Assembly (NCBI GenBank): GCA_032718475.1
Contig: JAUCBJ010007841.1
Coordinates: 1 to 64,000, forward strand
Length of the DNA: 64,000 nt
Direction: 5' to 3'
DNA from: Nemertoderma westbladi
Lineage: Eukaryota; Xenacoelomorpha; Nemertodermatida; Nemertodermatidae
Shown piece by piece: positions 12,521 to 24,326 of this stretch. The notes under the pieces were generated by a model that worked only from the letters and a program-made list of their open reading frames with translations, ran no database searches and was not told the DNA's origin. Position 1 is the first letter of the stretch; every line of letters starts with the position of its first letter. Position numbers and translations under genes: made by a program.

Positions 12521-13633
12521 AATGCGGATGGCAAACTGATGCACCGGATAACAAACTAGAAGGTAGCCTACTGTGTGGGTTGCATCACAAACATAAATCA
12601 CAGTTCAAGGTAGTATTACAACAATACAACACACGTGTATGGCTGTCCAAATCGGTTTGGGAAGCAAATCCGCTTGCTTTCATTTGCTGGATAGATAACG
12701 ATTCCGAAAGATGATTGGGTGGTTTGAAGCTGAAAACAAAATGAGTGCGAGGTGTTTATATATAATATTGCGTCTATGCTGAGTCCAAATTATTTTCCTT
12801 CACAGTTTCATATTTTATAAAAATTATTTTATCAAGAATCTGAAGCAAGTGGACATTCGTGCAGGTAAGTTCTAATCGGAAACATTCTAGTAAGATCCGA
12901 ATTACAGTTCAATTAATATGTTCAAATATGGTGATGACAAACTACTTCGAGTTGTTCAATCGGTACCTTATTATATAAAACATCAGATTTCAACTACTAG
13001 CTTTCAAAGTTTCAAATAACTATGACCCTCAAATCAAATTTCTCTTTCTCTCAAATAATAATGTCATAGGCATTCAGAGCATACTATATCTCCTGAGCAT
13101 AGCTCCGTAGGTTTTTATAAATTCAAGTGTGTTTCTATTAATCCAATGTTGAAAGCCCTTGTGCAAGCTGCCCATCACGCTTTACAATCCTTAAAGGATT
13201 TATTTGCACATTTAGTTTGTACGATACGATATATTTTCTTGACCTTTGTTCGATTTTATGCAACACAAATTAGGATTTTAGCTTTGTTTGTTCAAGTTTG
13301 TTACATTTGTTACAATCATCTATCATCCGTTATTTATCCCATTATCCCATTATTCCATTATCCCATTATTCCTTTATCCCATACAAAATACATGAAATTA
13401 AAGTTGGGGTTTTCTTTCTAATCGCCCAATAGCGGTTCTGGTTATTCCAATTTATTCAATGCTGAAATTAAAACACAATTCTGGAACTCCATAACATCCA
13501 CGTACTTGGTTGTCTTCACAAAATTAAAATCGCTTAGAATTTCATCTATTCCAACGTTGGAAACACATTGGGACTCCTTATTTACTAAGTGTGAAGCATA
13601 GAAACTACCATTAATTCTTAAAAGACACCTTTC
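12521..13633. other. Intergenic, no gene seen
   Basis: AT-rich. A short imperfect microsatellite (ttatcccattatcccattat) lies at about 13333-13382. No supported coding sequence. Confidence 0.5.
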
Positions 13634-13712
13634 TTGAAGATGCGGATAAATTCGATTAAATGTAATAGGGTTGTGGCAGCGCAATTTTGTTGAGACTGCG
13701 GCATAGCATTTT
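13634..13712 (+). mobile_element. Degenerate LINE 3' end
   Basis: The run from ttgaagatgcggataaa through tgtggcagcgcaattttgt to actgcggcatagcatt matches the extreme 3' end of the LINE ORF at 63313-63400 with many substitutions. Only the last 80 bp remain. Confidence 0.65.
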
Positions 13713-13756
13713 TGTTTATTTGTGTACTATATATATGTATCAGATAGTTATAATTT

Positions 13757-14405
13757 TTTGTTGGGTACAGCTTTTGCAAAGTAGGCAGGTGGGATCGAAC
13801 TGGTGACCTCCGGGTTGGAAGTCTGACGCTCTAACCATTCAGCTAGCGGCTCAGGTAAAAGATAGACCTGGAAATACTATCTGATACCTTGTAGGTCCGC
13901 AATTTACCTCCTCATGGCCTCCCATCTGTCATACCATCATCTGCTGCCAATGTGTTCAAACCAACAGTACTTGGCCGTTTTTATCCACTCGCTACAATGA
14001 AAGGGTAGTGTATATTAACCATGCACCACTACGGCCACAATGATTAATTACACACTCTAACTACAAATTTAGGTAAGACAGTTACACCCAAAGAGAATTG
14101 CGACTGGTATATTTATAATATATTATTGGTGTTATATACACTACCCTTTCATTGTTGCGAGTGGTTAAAGACGGCCAAGTACTGTAGGGTTGAGCACAGT
14201 GGCATCATATGATGGTATTGACAGTTGGGAGGCGATGAGGAGGTAAATTGCGGGGACCTACAAGGTATCAGATAACATTTCCAGGTCTATAATTTACCTG
14301 AGCCGCTAGCTGAATGGTTAGAGCGTCAGACTTCCAACCCGGAGGTCACCAGTTCGATCCCACCTGGACGTCATTGCCGACTTTGCAAAAGCTGTGCCCA
14401 ACAAA
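13757..14405. repeat. Palindromic pair of tRNA-containing repeats (hairpin)
   Basis: The left arm 13757-14018 and right arm 14132-14405 are inverted copies of one unit. From the centre outward each arm holds caatgaaagggtagtgtata, the aagtactgtagggttgagca region, gaggaggtaaattgcgg, then a tRNA-like block with A-box-like AGCTGAATGGTTAGAGCG and B-box-like AGTTCGATCCC, and finally tttgcaaaagctgtgccca. The loop is about 113 bp. Single halves occur at 4975-5222 and 27093-27272. A Pol III transcript of this structure would fold back on itself. Confidence 0.75.
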
Positions 14406-14719
14406 AAGTCATTATAATAGTGGCGCACATAGTGGCGCAATTGAAAAGTTTTTTTGTTTATTGTTTTGAGTATAAAATACCGACACTGTAACCGGCGCCT
14501 TTCCCTTTTTATTTTAAATTAATTCAAATTATGTTTTTATTCTCACTAAATGCATATTTGATATATTTGTGATATTAGCGCATTAACTCATGTATTGGCC
14601 TATATATAATGCAGCTACATAGCACGGCTTGGTTTGGGGGAGGGGAGGGGGTCATTATATCTCAGCCTGGATCTTTAACAACAGTCAGGAAATTTCGATG
14701 ACGAACTTGGGGAAAATTA

Positions 14720-14813
14720 GATGCGAACTTTGTTCCAATATATGCGAACTTTGTTCCAATAGTTGCGAACTTTGTTCCAATAGATGCGAACGTTGTTCCA
14801 ATCAACTAAAATG
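14720..14813 (-). repeat. Inverted 22-bp satellite, left block
   Basis: Four units of atgcgaactttgttccaata are present. They are the reverse complement of the array at 15362-15680, about 550 bp away, giving an inverted pair of tandem arrays. The small ORF across it (14629-14814) is repeat-derived. Confidence 0.75.
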
Positions 14814-15361
14814 ATATTTTTAAAATTACCTTTGATATTTCAACAACAACAAAAAATATGTATAAACCGATAAACTGGTTACGATTCGCGAATCGTTACT
14901 GCATACTATTGAGTAATTTATTGCGGTAGAGGTGTTAAATAATAAAGTTTTGGCAGTCAGAAAGCATTGGGTACTTTTAGAAAGATGAGGAACTCGTCCG
15001 TGCTAATTGGCCAGTTAAACAGACTGACAGAAATCAACCTGGGGCAATATTAAACTGCAGCTGTCTACCACTACTGTCTCTTCTTAATTAATAAAGATGC
15101 TGTGAGGGTCTAGCAATTTACAAATAGGTACTTTCAGACTTCACCTGTGTGATAAGCCAAGATAAGATGATACGGACGGAACTTTCCAATTATATTTAAT
15201 GAGCAACCGACACCGTAGTCTCTACACCATACGTCTCATCTCACACTATAGGCCTAATCTAATAAGTTCAAAATAATAAGTTTCGATTAATAATCGTTAT
15301 ATCTTATTGTTATTCGGGTATTCTTATAATAGTCATTAATAACTTAGGGGTTGGGGTTCAT
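14814..15361. other. Spacer between inverted satellite blocks
   Basis: AT-rich unique-looking sequence of about 550 bp. No ORF or known repeat is seen. It forms the loop of the inverted 22-bp satellite structure. Confidence 0.5.
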
Positions 15362-15680
15362 TGGAAAAAAGTTCGCATCCTATTGGAACAAAGTTAGCAA
15401 CTATTCGAACAAAGTTCACAACCATTGGAACAAAGTTCGCAACCTATTGGAACAGAGTTCGCAACCTATTGGAACAAAGTTCGCAACTATTCGAACAAAG
15501 TTCGCAACCTATTGGAACAGAGTTCGCAACCTATTGGAACAAAGTTCGCAACTATTCGAACAAAGTTCACAACCATTGGAACAAAGTTCGCAACCTATTG
15601 GAACAGAGTTCGCAACCTATTGGAACAAAGTTCGCAACTATTCGAACAAAGTTCACAACCATTGGAACAAAGTTCTCAAA
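15362..15680 (+). repeat. 22-bp satellite, right block, about 14 units
   Basis: Units alternate between aaagttcgcaacctattgga and a variant with ttcgaac in place of ttggaac, about 21-22 bp each. The array is open in several frames because of its simple repetition. I reject the overlapping ORFs as genes. Confidence 0.85.
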
Positions 15681-15727
15681 GGTAGGTTTTGGAACAATGT
15701 ACCGTACACATGGTTTGAGGTGATTTC

Positions 15728-15815
15728 ACTGTACTTTACCCAATGAACGCGGCATATCATTTGTGTGTATGTTCCACCCATAGTTGGTTTATTCCACAGT
15801 TAGAGCCCAACATGG
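15728..15815 (-). mobile_element. Short LINE scrap
   Basis: The segments gtactttacccaatgaacgc, ggcatatcatt and cagttagagcccaacatgga match the reverse complement of the LINE C-terminal coding region near 63000-63090. It is too short to assign further. Confidence 0.5.
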
Positions 15816-16209
15816 ACCCAATTAGGGTACTGGTTCTACTGGGTCTCCTGGGATTTATTAATTTGCAATGTAATTTGGATTTTTTTTAATCACACAAACA
15901 TCTCCCTTGTTACTACACCATGTCCCAGAATATAGTGTCGTAATTCAGTGAAACCCCCCCCCCCCCCCCCCCCTAATTTTTTTTACAAATCTTAATGAGA
16001 TTGCATGAAATTTGAAACAGAGATAGTTTCACCTCCCGACCACTGACTGGGTGAGCCAGAATTTTTATTTTTGCTTTCAATCTTTAGCTACAAGCGTTTA
16101 AAAAAAGTGTCTCCAGCGATATTACACCAGTTACACCGCAGTTTTTTCTTTAATCTTATAGTGATTTGTTGGTACTGATAGAAAGCTGACCATGCAAGGA
16201 ATCCAAATA
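15816..16209. other. Intergenic with poly-C tract
   Basis: Contains 20 C at 15954-15973. No gene recognised. The small minus ORF at 16088-16279 has no recognisable domain. Confidence 0.5.
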
Positions 16210-16337
16210 TGTAACACAATTTGAATTTCGTTGAAAAATAGCGGAGATATGGGCGTTCAAATTTTGCATGGTTATGCACCTGCGCGAGGCTATTTTATTC
16301 TATTTAATAAATGCATCATAATCTGGAATATTTTGTT
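16210..16337 (+). repeat. Inverted repeat flanking the cold-shock ORF, left copy
   Basis: The sequence from tgtaacacaatttgaatttc through gttgaaaaatagcggagata to ggctattttattctatttaa is repeated in inverted orientation at 19062-19183 with scattered mismatches (roughly 85-90% identical by eye). Similarity stops sharply at both outer ends. No clear target duplication was found. Confidence 0.75.
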
Positions 16338-16543
16338 TATCCAAATACGTAGCTGGGCAACAATGCATTACATCTTTAATCATACTATTTTGAGGTAACA
16401 ATTTATTGACTTATAACAACTAAGGTATTACAAAGAACATCGAATTTAATTTTAATTTTAATTTAATTTAATTTAACATTATTTTCCTTAAGAAAATTTA
16501 GATTACTCATGTCCACGTATCGTATATGACTCTGCTTTTCCAT

Positions 16544-18756
16544 TTATATCACCCGCACCCATGTAGCTATCCTTTGTTTTTTTATTTCGTCAAATCGGAA
16601 TCGAAATTGAACTGTTTTCCTTCCATTCGTTCTCTCTTCATTTTTAATTTTTTCAGTCATTTCACGACTAACTAATATTATGTAACATCGGCACAGTTCC
16701 TTCTCATCAATTTTCGGAATTATAGATGCATAATATTCTGCTTCGTAATTGAATAAGGTACTACAGTACATGCCAGTATATGTTCTTTCCGCATACAACG
16801 TATGAGCATCTTCAATATTGTGTAGTTTGTTTTCTTCAATAACAGTTGCGTTCCTGTTTATCATCCTTGCGGCCCTGCATTTAAAGTCTCCCTCCACGGT
16901 AACCACTAAGGCTTCTGCTTCTTCTTCACTGATCTGTAATGCTAATCTGTAAGCTTCTCGGATCTGGAATCTAACGAAATCATCATTTTTCAGCTTCTTT
17001 TGGTGTCCATTAATATGCATGTTAGAAGGCACAGTAAATAAAGAATAACAATTGCAAAGTTGCAATTCGCTTATTATCGGTACAGTAAACCAATAACTAT
17101 TACTCGAAACTAATTTAACTTGTCCTGTGTGTGTTTTACCATCCTCTATCATATCATACTTATCTGTTTGTATTTGTACACGTTTGGTTTCTCCATCTTG
17201 GTTAAGGTTAATATTTTTAGCTACCTCACATGAATCATCATCCTCTATTGTAACACATGTGGCCTTTCGACTACCTACTATATTATTATAACAATACTGG
17301 AATAGAAGCTTTCTGTCTTGAATAGACTGGATCTGGCGTCTCTTACTAACATGGATGTTACTTTCACAAAAGGATACCTTGTGGCAATGACAAAGTTCCA
17401 TGTTATTTTTTTTATCGAATGGAACTATATACCCATGTTTATATTCATCATTATAGTATGTACAACGGCCGGTATAAGTTATGGTCTCCTCTATGTTTGG
17501 AAGTTTATATCTATTTGAGCCGCAATCAGTACATCCTGGAACACTAACCCATGTTGCTCCATAAACATTTTTGTCATTTCTATCTTTTCTAATTTCGCAT
17601 TGAAATATAACAGCGTCACCCTCCTTCAGAATCTTCTTGTATCCATCAATATGGACTTTTGACTTTAAAAAGTGTACAGATTCCTTACCGATATCCGGGC
17701 CTATGTACCCATGTTGTTCGTCAACACTAAAATAATTACACCGTCCCTGGTATGTTTTGTTCACTTCCAATATGTCTCTCTGTAGTGGACCCCATTGAAT
17801 TGGTGGAACTTCTGTTTGCATAATAAGTGCGTTTGGTTGTGATTGGGTGGGGGTTTGAAGCAGTCCCGGTTGGATAGTGATAGGGTATATTGGCAACAGG
17901 GCCCTCGGTTGGAGAGTTGGAAAAACCCCTGGTGGCTTATATGAACGGGGGAGATATAATCCCTCCTGGTTGCATATAGGTAGTTGGAAGCTCCCCATGT
18001 TGCATAACTGTAGTTGGGGCTCACGAGATTGCATGAGAGGAGTGGGAGGCTCTCGTGGTTGAATAACTGGTGTTTGAAGCAATCCCGATTGCATGAAGGG
18101 AGATAGAAGCCCTCCTGGAAGTATAAAGGGAGCTGGTGGCTCTCGCTCTCTTGGTTGCATATATGGGGTTGGTAGCTCTGCTGGTTGCATATATGGGGTT
18201 GGTAGCTCTGCTGGTTGCATATATGGGGTTGGTAGCTCTGCTGGTTGCATATATGGGGTTGGTAGCTCTGCTGGTTGCATATATGGGGTTGGTAGCTCTG
18301 CTGGTTGTATATAGGTAGTTGGACGCTCTTCCGGTTGCATAGCGGGAGTTGGAAGCCATCCAGATTGGATGAGGTGAGTTCGATGCTCTCGTGGTTGTAT
18401 AAGGGGACCTGGTGGCCCTCGCTCTCTTGGTTGCATATATGGGGTTGGAAGCTCTGCTGGTTGCATATATGGGGTTGGTAGCTCTGCTTGTGGTATATAG
18501 GTAGTTGGAGGCTCTGTTGGTTGCATGAGGGGAGTTAGAATCCCTCCTCGTTGCATATAGGGAGAGGGAGTTGGATGCTCTTCCGGTTGCATAGCGGGAG
18601 CTGGTGGCTCTCGCTTTCGCTCTCTTTGTTGCATATATGGGATTGGGGGGCCTCCTGGCTGCAAGAGGGGAATTTGAGGCACATCTCTTGGTATGATGAC
18701 AATGTCTGGTAGGTCGTAGCACTGGCGAGTTAATGTGATTCTGTCTTACAGATTGT
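16544..18756 (-). CDS. Decapeptide-repeat protein with four cold-shock-like domains
   Basis: A single long frame of at least 712 residues. The N-terminal 290 or so residues are proline/glutamine-rich repeats of the type PAELPTPYMQ. Five of these units are nearly identical 30-bp DNA copies at about 18160-18310. The C-terminal half holds four related segments at about residues 311-380, 401-475, 517-595 and 634-710. Each starts with a YTGRC/YQGRC-type strand and the first ends in an ATWV-type strand. The first is clearest: YQGRCNYFSVDEQHGYIGP, then a VHF strand and an L-x-EGDAVIF strand, as in OB-fold cold-shock domains and most like the CARHSP1/CSDC2 type. Such domains bind single-stranded nucleic acid, so RNA binding is inferred. 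The frame is open from a stop near 18757. There is no ATG before residue 17 of the 712-residue reading (18634), so an upstream exon or an unusual start is likely. Inverted repeats flank it. Confidence 0.6.
18160..18310 (-). repeat. 30-bp coding tandem repeat
   Basis: Five consecutive copies of gttgcatatatggggttggt plus agctctgctg are almost free of differences. On the minus strand each encodes one decapeptide of the cold-shock ORF. More diverged units extend over about 17850-18680. The near-identity points to a recent array expansion that kept the frame. Confidence 0.85.
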
Positions 18757-19061
18757 GCTTCTGTGCTAAGAACGGTTGACTTTTGACAGCTTTATGAAAT
18801 CAAGTAGCGCATCTTTGAAGTTTGTGTCAATTTCACAATTCCTCCAGCTGACTGACTAATTACGAGCAGTAAGTACTTAGTGAAACATAGTTCTTTAATT
18901 AATGTATTCCTTATATTTGAATGTGTTATTTATAATATTTACACTACCATCAAATAGAAACTACCTTTTCTAAGAAAACTAAATAATTTTTAAATAATTT
19001 AGTAGCTAATAGTATAATAGTAATTAATAGTAATTAAGAAGCTATTCATACATTTAAAAAA

Positions 19062-19183
19062 TGTTCCAGAATATGGTTTATTTATTAAATAGAATAAAAT
19101 AGCCTCACGCCGGTGCAAAACCATGCAACATTTGAACGCTCATATCTCAGCTATTTTTCAACGAAAATCAAATTGTGTTACAA
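19062..19183 (-). repeat. Inverted repeat flanking the cold-shock ORF, right copy
   Basis: The reverse complement matches 16210-16337, including the shared core gttgaaaaatagc and the AT-rich ggctattttattctatttaa. It lies about 300 bp upstream of the open frame's 5' edge. Confidence 0.75.
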
Positions 19184-21639
19184 CAAACTTCTCTCATTCA
19201 TTTAAACTCACCATAAAACTGTTTATTAGGTGGGAATTGTTTTTTTGATAGTAAATTCAAGAGGAATGCTTTGACACGGATATTAATGCGGATTAATTTT
19301 AGAGTCGATATGTGGTGGTCGATATTCACGATCAAAGACTAACACAGGATCAATTATAACATATCACATTTGTATCCAAGTTGTTTTTCGCTATCTGAAA
19401 TGAAAATGTTAACATTTCTTTCGTATGAGGTCGACTGGTCCGCACCAGTTTTTCACCGATAAATTGTGAAGAATTATGAGAGTCTTTTTTAGCCAAAAAC
19501 TATCATTTTTCGATAACCAATCATTTTGATGATCGAAATTTACAATCGTAATTTTGACTTTGTACCTGTAATCGGATTACTCGCAAAATTGTTGATTAAT
19601 TGTATTAAGCTTCTCTATTGATTCCGTCTGTCTTTGAGGCAGTTTAGTTAGGCCGCGCAGGATTTGCGACTCACACAGGGAGATCGTGTTATGCATTTGT
19701 ACGTTTTTATAATTTGTTGACGAGATTTAGGATGTAATTTAATTTAATTTCACTTGAAACTGGTCGAACCGGCTTTTAATTTTATATAGAGAGAAACCAT
19801 AATATAAAAAGGTTAGAGTTGGGGATCATAAAATTACAGCCACAATATGGCGGCAAATTATAATTACTTTACTGCTACAGATAACAAATAGTATACAAAC
19901 GACACGACATCAATATTGCACGAAACCTATTGCAAGTTTGGCTTCATTCAACTGCAAACAAGGAAAGTGTCAAATGCGGTCATGTTTGGTAAGGTGTAAA
20001 GATCATAAGAGAGAATTTTACGAAATGTTTTGGTAACGAAGATCTTAACAGTTTCGTAGGAGTCCTGTTTCTATGACAGTAAAAGTAACAATTGGACGAG
20101 CAATGATAGGTACTAAATGATTAGAATGCCTTATTCAATAACTTTAAACGAACATTGCGCAGCCATTATCCGTCAGTGTACGCATTCATTCATGTGTTTT
20201 ATCAACTTTTTATATGTAAAATATTATTTGTCAATCCTTACAAGGAAAGTTCTAAATGAAATGTACATGCATCTTTGCGAGCGAGAGGAATATTTTATAA
20301 CTTTGTTAAAAATCGCAACTTTGGATTGACCTTTATCTTTTTGTCGGTCTTTTTGTGTTTTAAGGGGCGACTGGTTTGTGGGAGAGGCTAAGATCACAAG
20401 TCACATCCCCCCACCACCAGCCATACATAACTGAAGAAGACTCACTGACGGATCTGGACACTCACCCGATAAATCTAAAAAAGTATCCCTTAGATTTATG
20501 GACTACTGTATGTGCCACCAAAATGTAAATTATACAGAACGAATAACAGCGAGGTGGTTACAACTTAGGAAGCAAAAATGAGGTTCCGATAGGTAGTTGC
20601 ACGGCTCCCTTTATGCATATACAACTCAGAACAAATTTCAAATTACGGTGGAAGTCACTCATGCGGGAAATGTCTCAATGAGGAAGCGGATGCAATTCGA
20701 TAATAAAGGAATTATTATTTAAATTATTACTTAAGCAGTCCGGATTGCTTGAATTACAGGCCGCACCCAATTTTACAGATCAATCTTGAACAACTAATTG
20801 GGAATTATTAATAGGGGAAAAGTCAAAATAACGTCATATATCATCAAGGGTGGGTGGTGAGGCTTTCTCTCTGTCAGGCATTCAAGGCAGTTTTAACGAC
20901 GTATTTCCATAATATATTTATGTCTTTAGATATCAGTTTCATCAAAGTGGGCCTCACCGATACGTTGTGGTTTTTGTTTTGGTATCAAATAAGTTAATCC
21001 GTGGGTCAGGTTGAGCCTCACCACACTGCCCAGACCATATCGCGCACATGAGGTACACCACTCACAACTTGGAAGTGAGATGATGGCCCATGTTATTCAA
21101 CAATAGGCAATAAAACTAACATTAAACATATTAACGCTGGGCTCATAATTTATATGAATTTAGCGGATAAGTTTACTTATTACTTCAAGTAATGACAGTT
21201 ACCCCCACTACAACATATAAAAATAGAAAGAAAAATACTGTATAGTAAGCTACATATCACATAAACATGGTTCAGACTAAGATTACCGACACTCAGATTA
21301 CATCCTCAACTTTTTCAGGAAAGGAATGATAACGGTGTTGTTATGCATCAATTTTGTCCAGAGGTGATACGGTTGTGAGTACAATTTTTAATGTGCCGCA
21401 TGTGACATCAAGGAAGTTATTCACATTCAATGTGATGAGATCCCTGAAGCCTCTTATAATGGGCGGGTCATCACTGTCTGTGTAATCTTGTCATGTCCCA
21501 TAGGGGCGTGCCCATGATAGAAGTGGCAACTGGTACATCATAATAAGGAAGCAAAAGTTATATTGCTGTTTTAATAATAGTTTCGTAAATAGAATTCAGC
21601 TGACCAGATTAGATGAGGCAACTACTTGTGTTTGGGGTA
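19184..21639. other. Intergenic, no gene seen
   Basis: AT-rich sequence with no recognised element. The ORF at 20117-20329 has no identifiable domain. Confidence 0.5.
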
Positions 21640-21722
21640 CTTTAAATCCCTGCGGACTTCAGATCCCTCCGGACTTTATATCCCGGCAGACTTCACCCTG
21701 CGGACTTTAGGTCCTACTCGAC
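21640..21722 (+). repeat. Short four-unit repeat
   Basis: Four imperfect units of about 18-20 bp are centred on ccctgcggactt (variants ccctccggactt and cccggcagactt). No coding role is apparent. Confidence 0.6.
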
Positions 21723-24326
21723 AGCTTTCGAAGGTAATGGGAGTGGGGTTCCAAACCCTAATTAATATTATCATGTATCCATAACACTAGGTCATAATCT
21801 AAGAAATTGTGAGTAATTTAGGGCATTATTGGCACAACAAGCCCGTTTGGGATAACTTTTCTAACGGTAAATATTATTGCCCTATTGTTGTTCGCAAATA
21901 CACAATAAAATAAGAATATAGTTCTGAAATAAGAACGACAAAAAGCACTGTTAATGATAACCGACACTACAACAATTCAGTGCAGTACACTCAATACACT
22001 CCATTAATCCCCCCATTCTTCATAGAGGAGGAATGTAGATTTTCAGCATTGCGGAGGTCACACATTGCATCTTCACAGTTGCATATAAATTTATGCCTAT
22101 TAGAATAGAGATTAGTCACATGATGCCCATGATTATTCTTCTTATAGTTTGATAAGTAGGTTTCCTTAAAATCAATCACTTTAGGAAAGTAATGAATTCC
22201 CTACTCGGTCATCATTTGACCTCTGAGAAATCCGGTGTAATTTTTTTACAAGCTGCGACATGTTTTATAATTAAACATCCTGAAAACACTACCCTTTGCC
22301 ATAATATAATTAGCATCAACTACTGTGTATTCGTTCGGAGATGGGGTTAGGGTATCTGAAATCAAAATTTCCTATTATCGTCTATTTGTATCAGCTACTC
22401 TCTATTGTACCAGCAAAACTAAAGAATGATATAGGTTCATCCAGAAATAATCCTGGCTCATGTTATATCTGAATTATTCAGATACAACATGAGCGGACAA
22501 CAGCATGCGGATCCAAAGTCACTTGAACTCTCCGCAGTGCAGACAGTTCAGAAGTAGGGACATTCAGTAGCTCGGAAGTGTGGTGTGAACATGTTTGAAC
22601 GCAAGCTAAAGAACACAAAGTCTTCCAAGCGCACATGGTTGTGCTTTAGTCCATGTTATACACGACTTTGCGTCTCGCAAGGCTCGTAAAGTTGTTTTCT
22701 AAATAAAGTACTATACGTATACTGGTTAGATTCTTTTTTGTATTATTATTCTTTGTTTTATTATAATAATCGTTTAAATCTAAATATATCTCTCTATCTC
22801 TGATCGATCAGGGGCCCCCACCAATCATGTGCACAGGGGCCCCCACCAGGCTTGATCCGGCTCTGTCTGAATATATATAAAAAATAATAGCCAAAACAAT
22901 CTGAAGTCCAGGTGATCAGTGAGATCGCGAAGTAGGAAGATGGAAAGAATATAAAGTAAGGAAATACAGGACGTTATCACTTTGAAGCAGCAATTTGCTG
23001 TCAATGCAAGGAGCACTTGTGGAATGTCGGGATTGCATGTCCTATGAAGTTGGCCAACAATAATTATAGTTTTTTGTTGAGTATGGTGAAGAGAAAAAGC
23101 TATTGATGAAATACAATACAATTAAAATGTTCACAAGTCTATTTTATAAATCAAAATATTGTCAATTTCTAAATCATTTAATCATCAATCGCTTGTTAAT
23201 TTTTTCATTGTTATCATTACATTTACATAGTAAGCAAAAACAATAATCATGAAAGTGTTACGGTAATTTATTGATGATATATAGGCTAATATGCAGGACA
23301 ATAGTAAAGCTATAGTAAAGCTAATTAAGGTAGAAAAGCCATGTGTCACCGATACTTCTGCAGTCTGATAAAAATGAATTTAATTATTCATGTTTGTTTC
23401 CATTTATTTTATGATAGCGTTACGCGCATAGCGGCACACATCAAAGCTGAGGTTCTAAATAGTAATAGCCTTATTGTTTGCGTTATTAGGCCTATTGGGC
23501 AATGTTTATCGAGGAGTGAAAAGTAGATATGCGGATAATGGTATAATGCGGAAAATGGGAGGATTCGAGAAACGAACGCGCCAAAAGATTTTATCAGAGC
23601 TGGTAAACTGTAGTACTAAATAGTTAACGCAAGTTAGAAACTACGCGTTGCTCGGTAATTCATTACCCCAAACCAATTATGACAAGATTAATGAACTTAC
23701 TGCGCATCCCTCTACCTAATCGGTATCTGATCTCACAGGATCCGAGAGACCTACTACATTCATATATCTTGTAATTAAGTTATATGATGGCAGTGTGACG
23801 TGTGATTAATCTAAATATATAAATTACACTTACAGGAGATGAACTCTACCTCCCTCATTCATTCATCCAATAGCAACTGCGATAATTGCGATCAATATAT
23901 TGTACAGCTGTAATGTTATTAGTTTTGATGCGCATTAAATTTTTCCTACGAATAACGGGATGTGAATGAAACGGGATTAAACGCTACACCTACGCCCTCG
24001 CATAGTTCGTTAGTTAATTTATTGACAGACAGCCAGACAAAACAAAAGCAGGTAGAAGAAGCACCATAAGGAGTGTCCATCGTATTGTCGTAGATTTAAG
24101 CATGTATTCATGCTTGTAATAAATAAACACCTATTGATTTCCGTCATACTTTCATTCACCTTAAGACGGTTGATTGTTGATTCTCAAGCTGTTTATTCTC
24201 AATTAAATTGCTTGCAATTAAATTAAATTAGTTTGCTGGTTCTCGTTTATTGTTTTTGTTCCTTTCAATTCAACACCCGCCTCTCCCTCTGTATTATTTA
24301 CTAATATCCGTACAAGTAGGTGTAGG
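21723..24326. other. Intergenic with a small perfect-stem hairpin and a possible hAT end
   Basis: At 22458-22494 the sequence ctcatgtt, atctgaa, tta, ttcagat, aacatgag forms a strong stem. At 22808-22866 the phrase ggggcccccacca occurs twice and the segment ends gatccggctctg. Its complement resembles the CAGAGCCGG start of hAT transposon ends, but no partner terminus is visible. The ORFs at 21991-22179, 22825-23121 and 23341-23526 have no recognisable domains. Confidence 0.4.

Noticed and set aside
14310-14380. tRNA gene
   Set aside because: A and B boxes are recognisable, but acceptor and anticodon stems do not pair well and the block recurs as part of a larger dispersed repeat.
15351-15746. 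Three overlapping repeat-rich ORFs
   Set aside because: Produced by the 22-bp satellite, which is open in several frames.
18021-18722. 233-residue minus ORF (ATRASNPIY-like repeats)
   Set aside because: Shadow frame of the decapeptide repeat in the cold-shock ORF.
22808-22866. Complete hAT transposon
   Set aside because: Only one terminus-like sequence is visible, with no partner terminus, no target duplication and no transposase.
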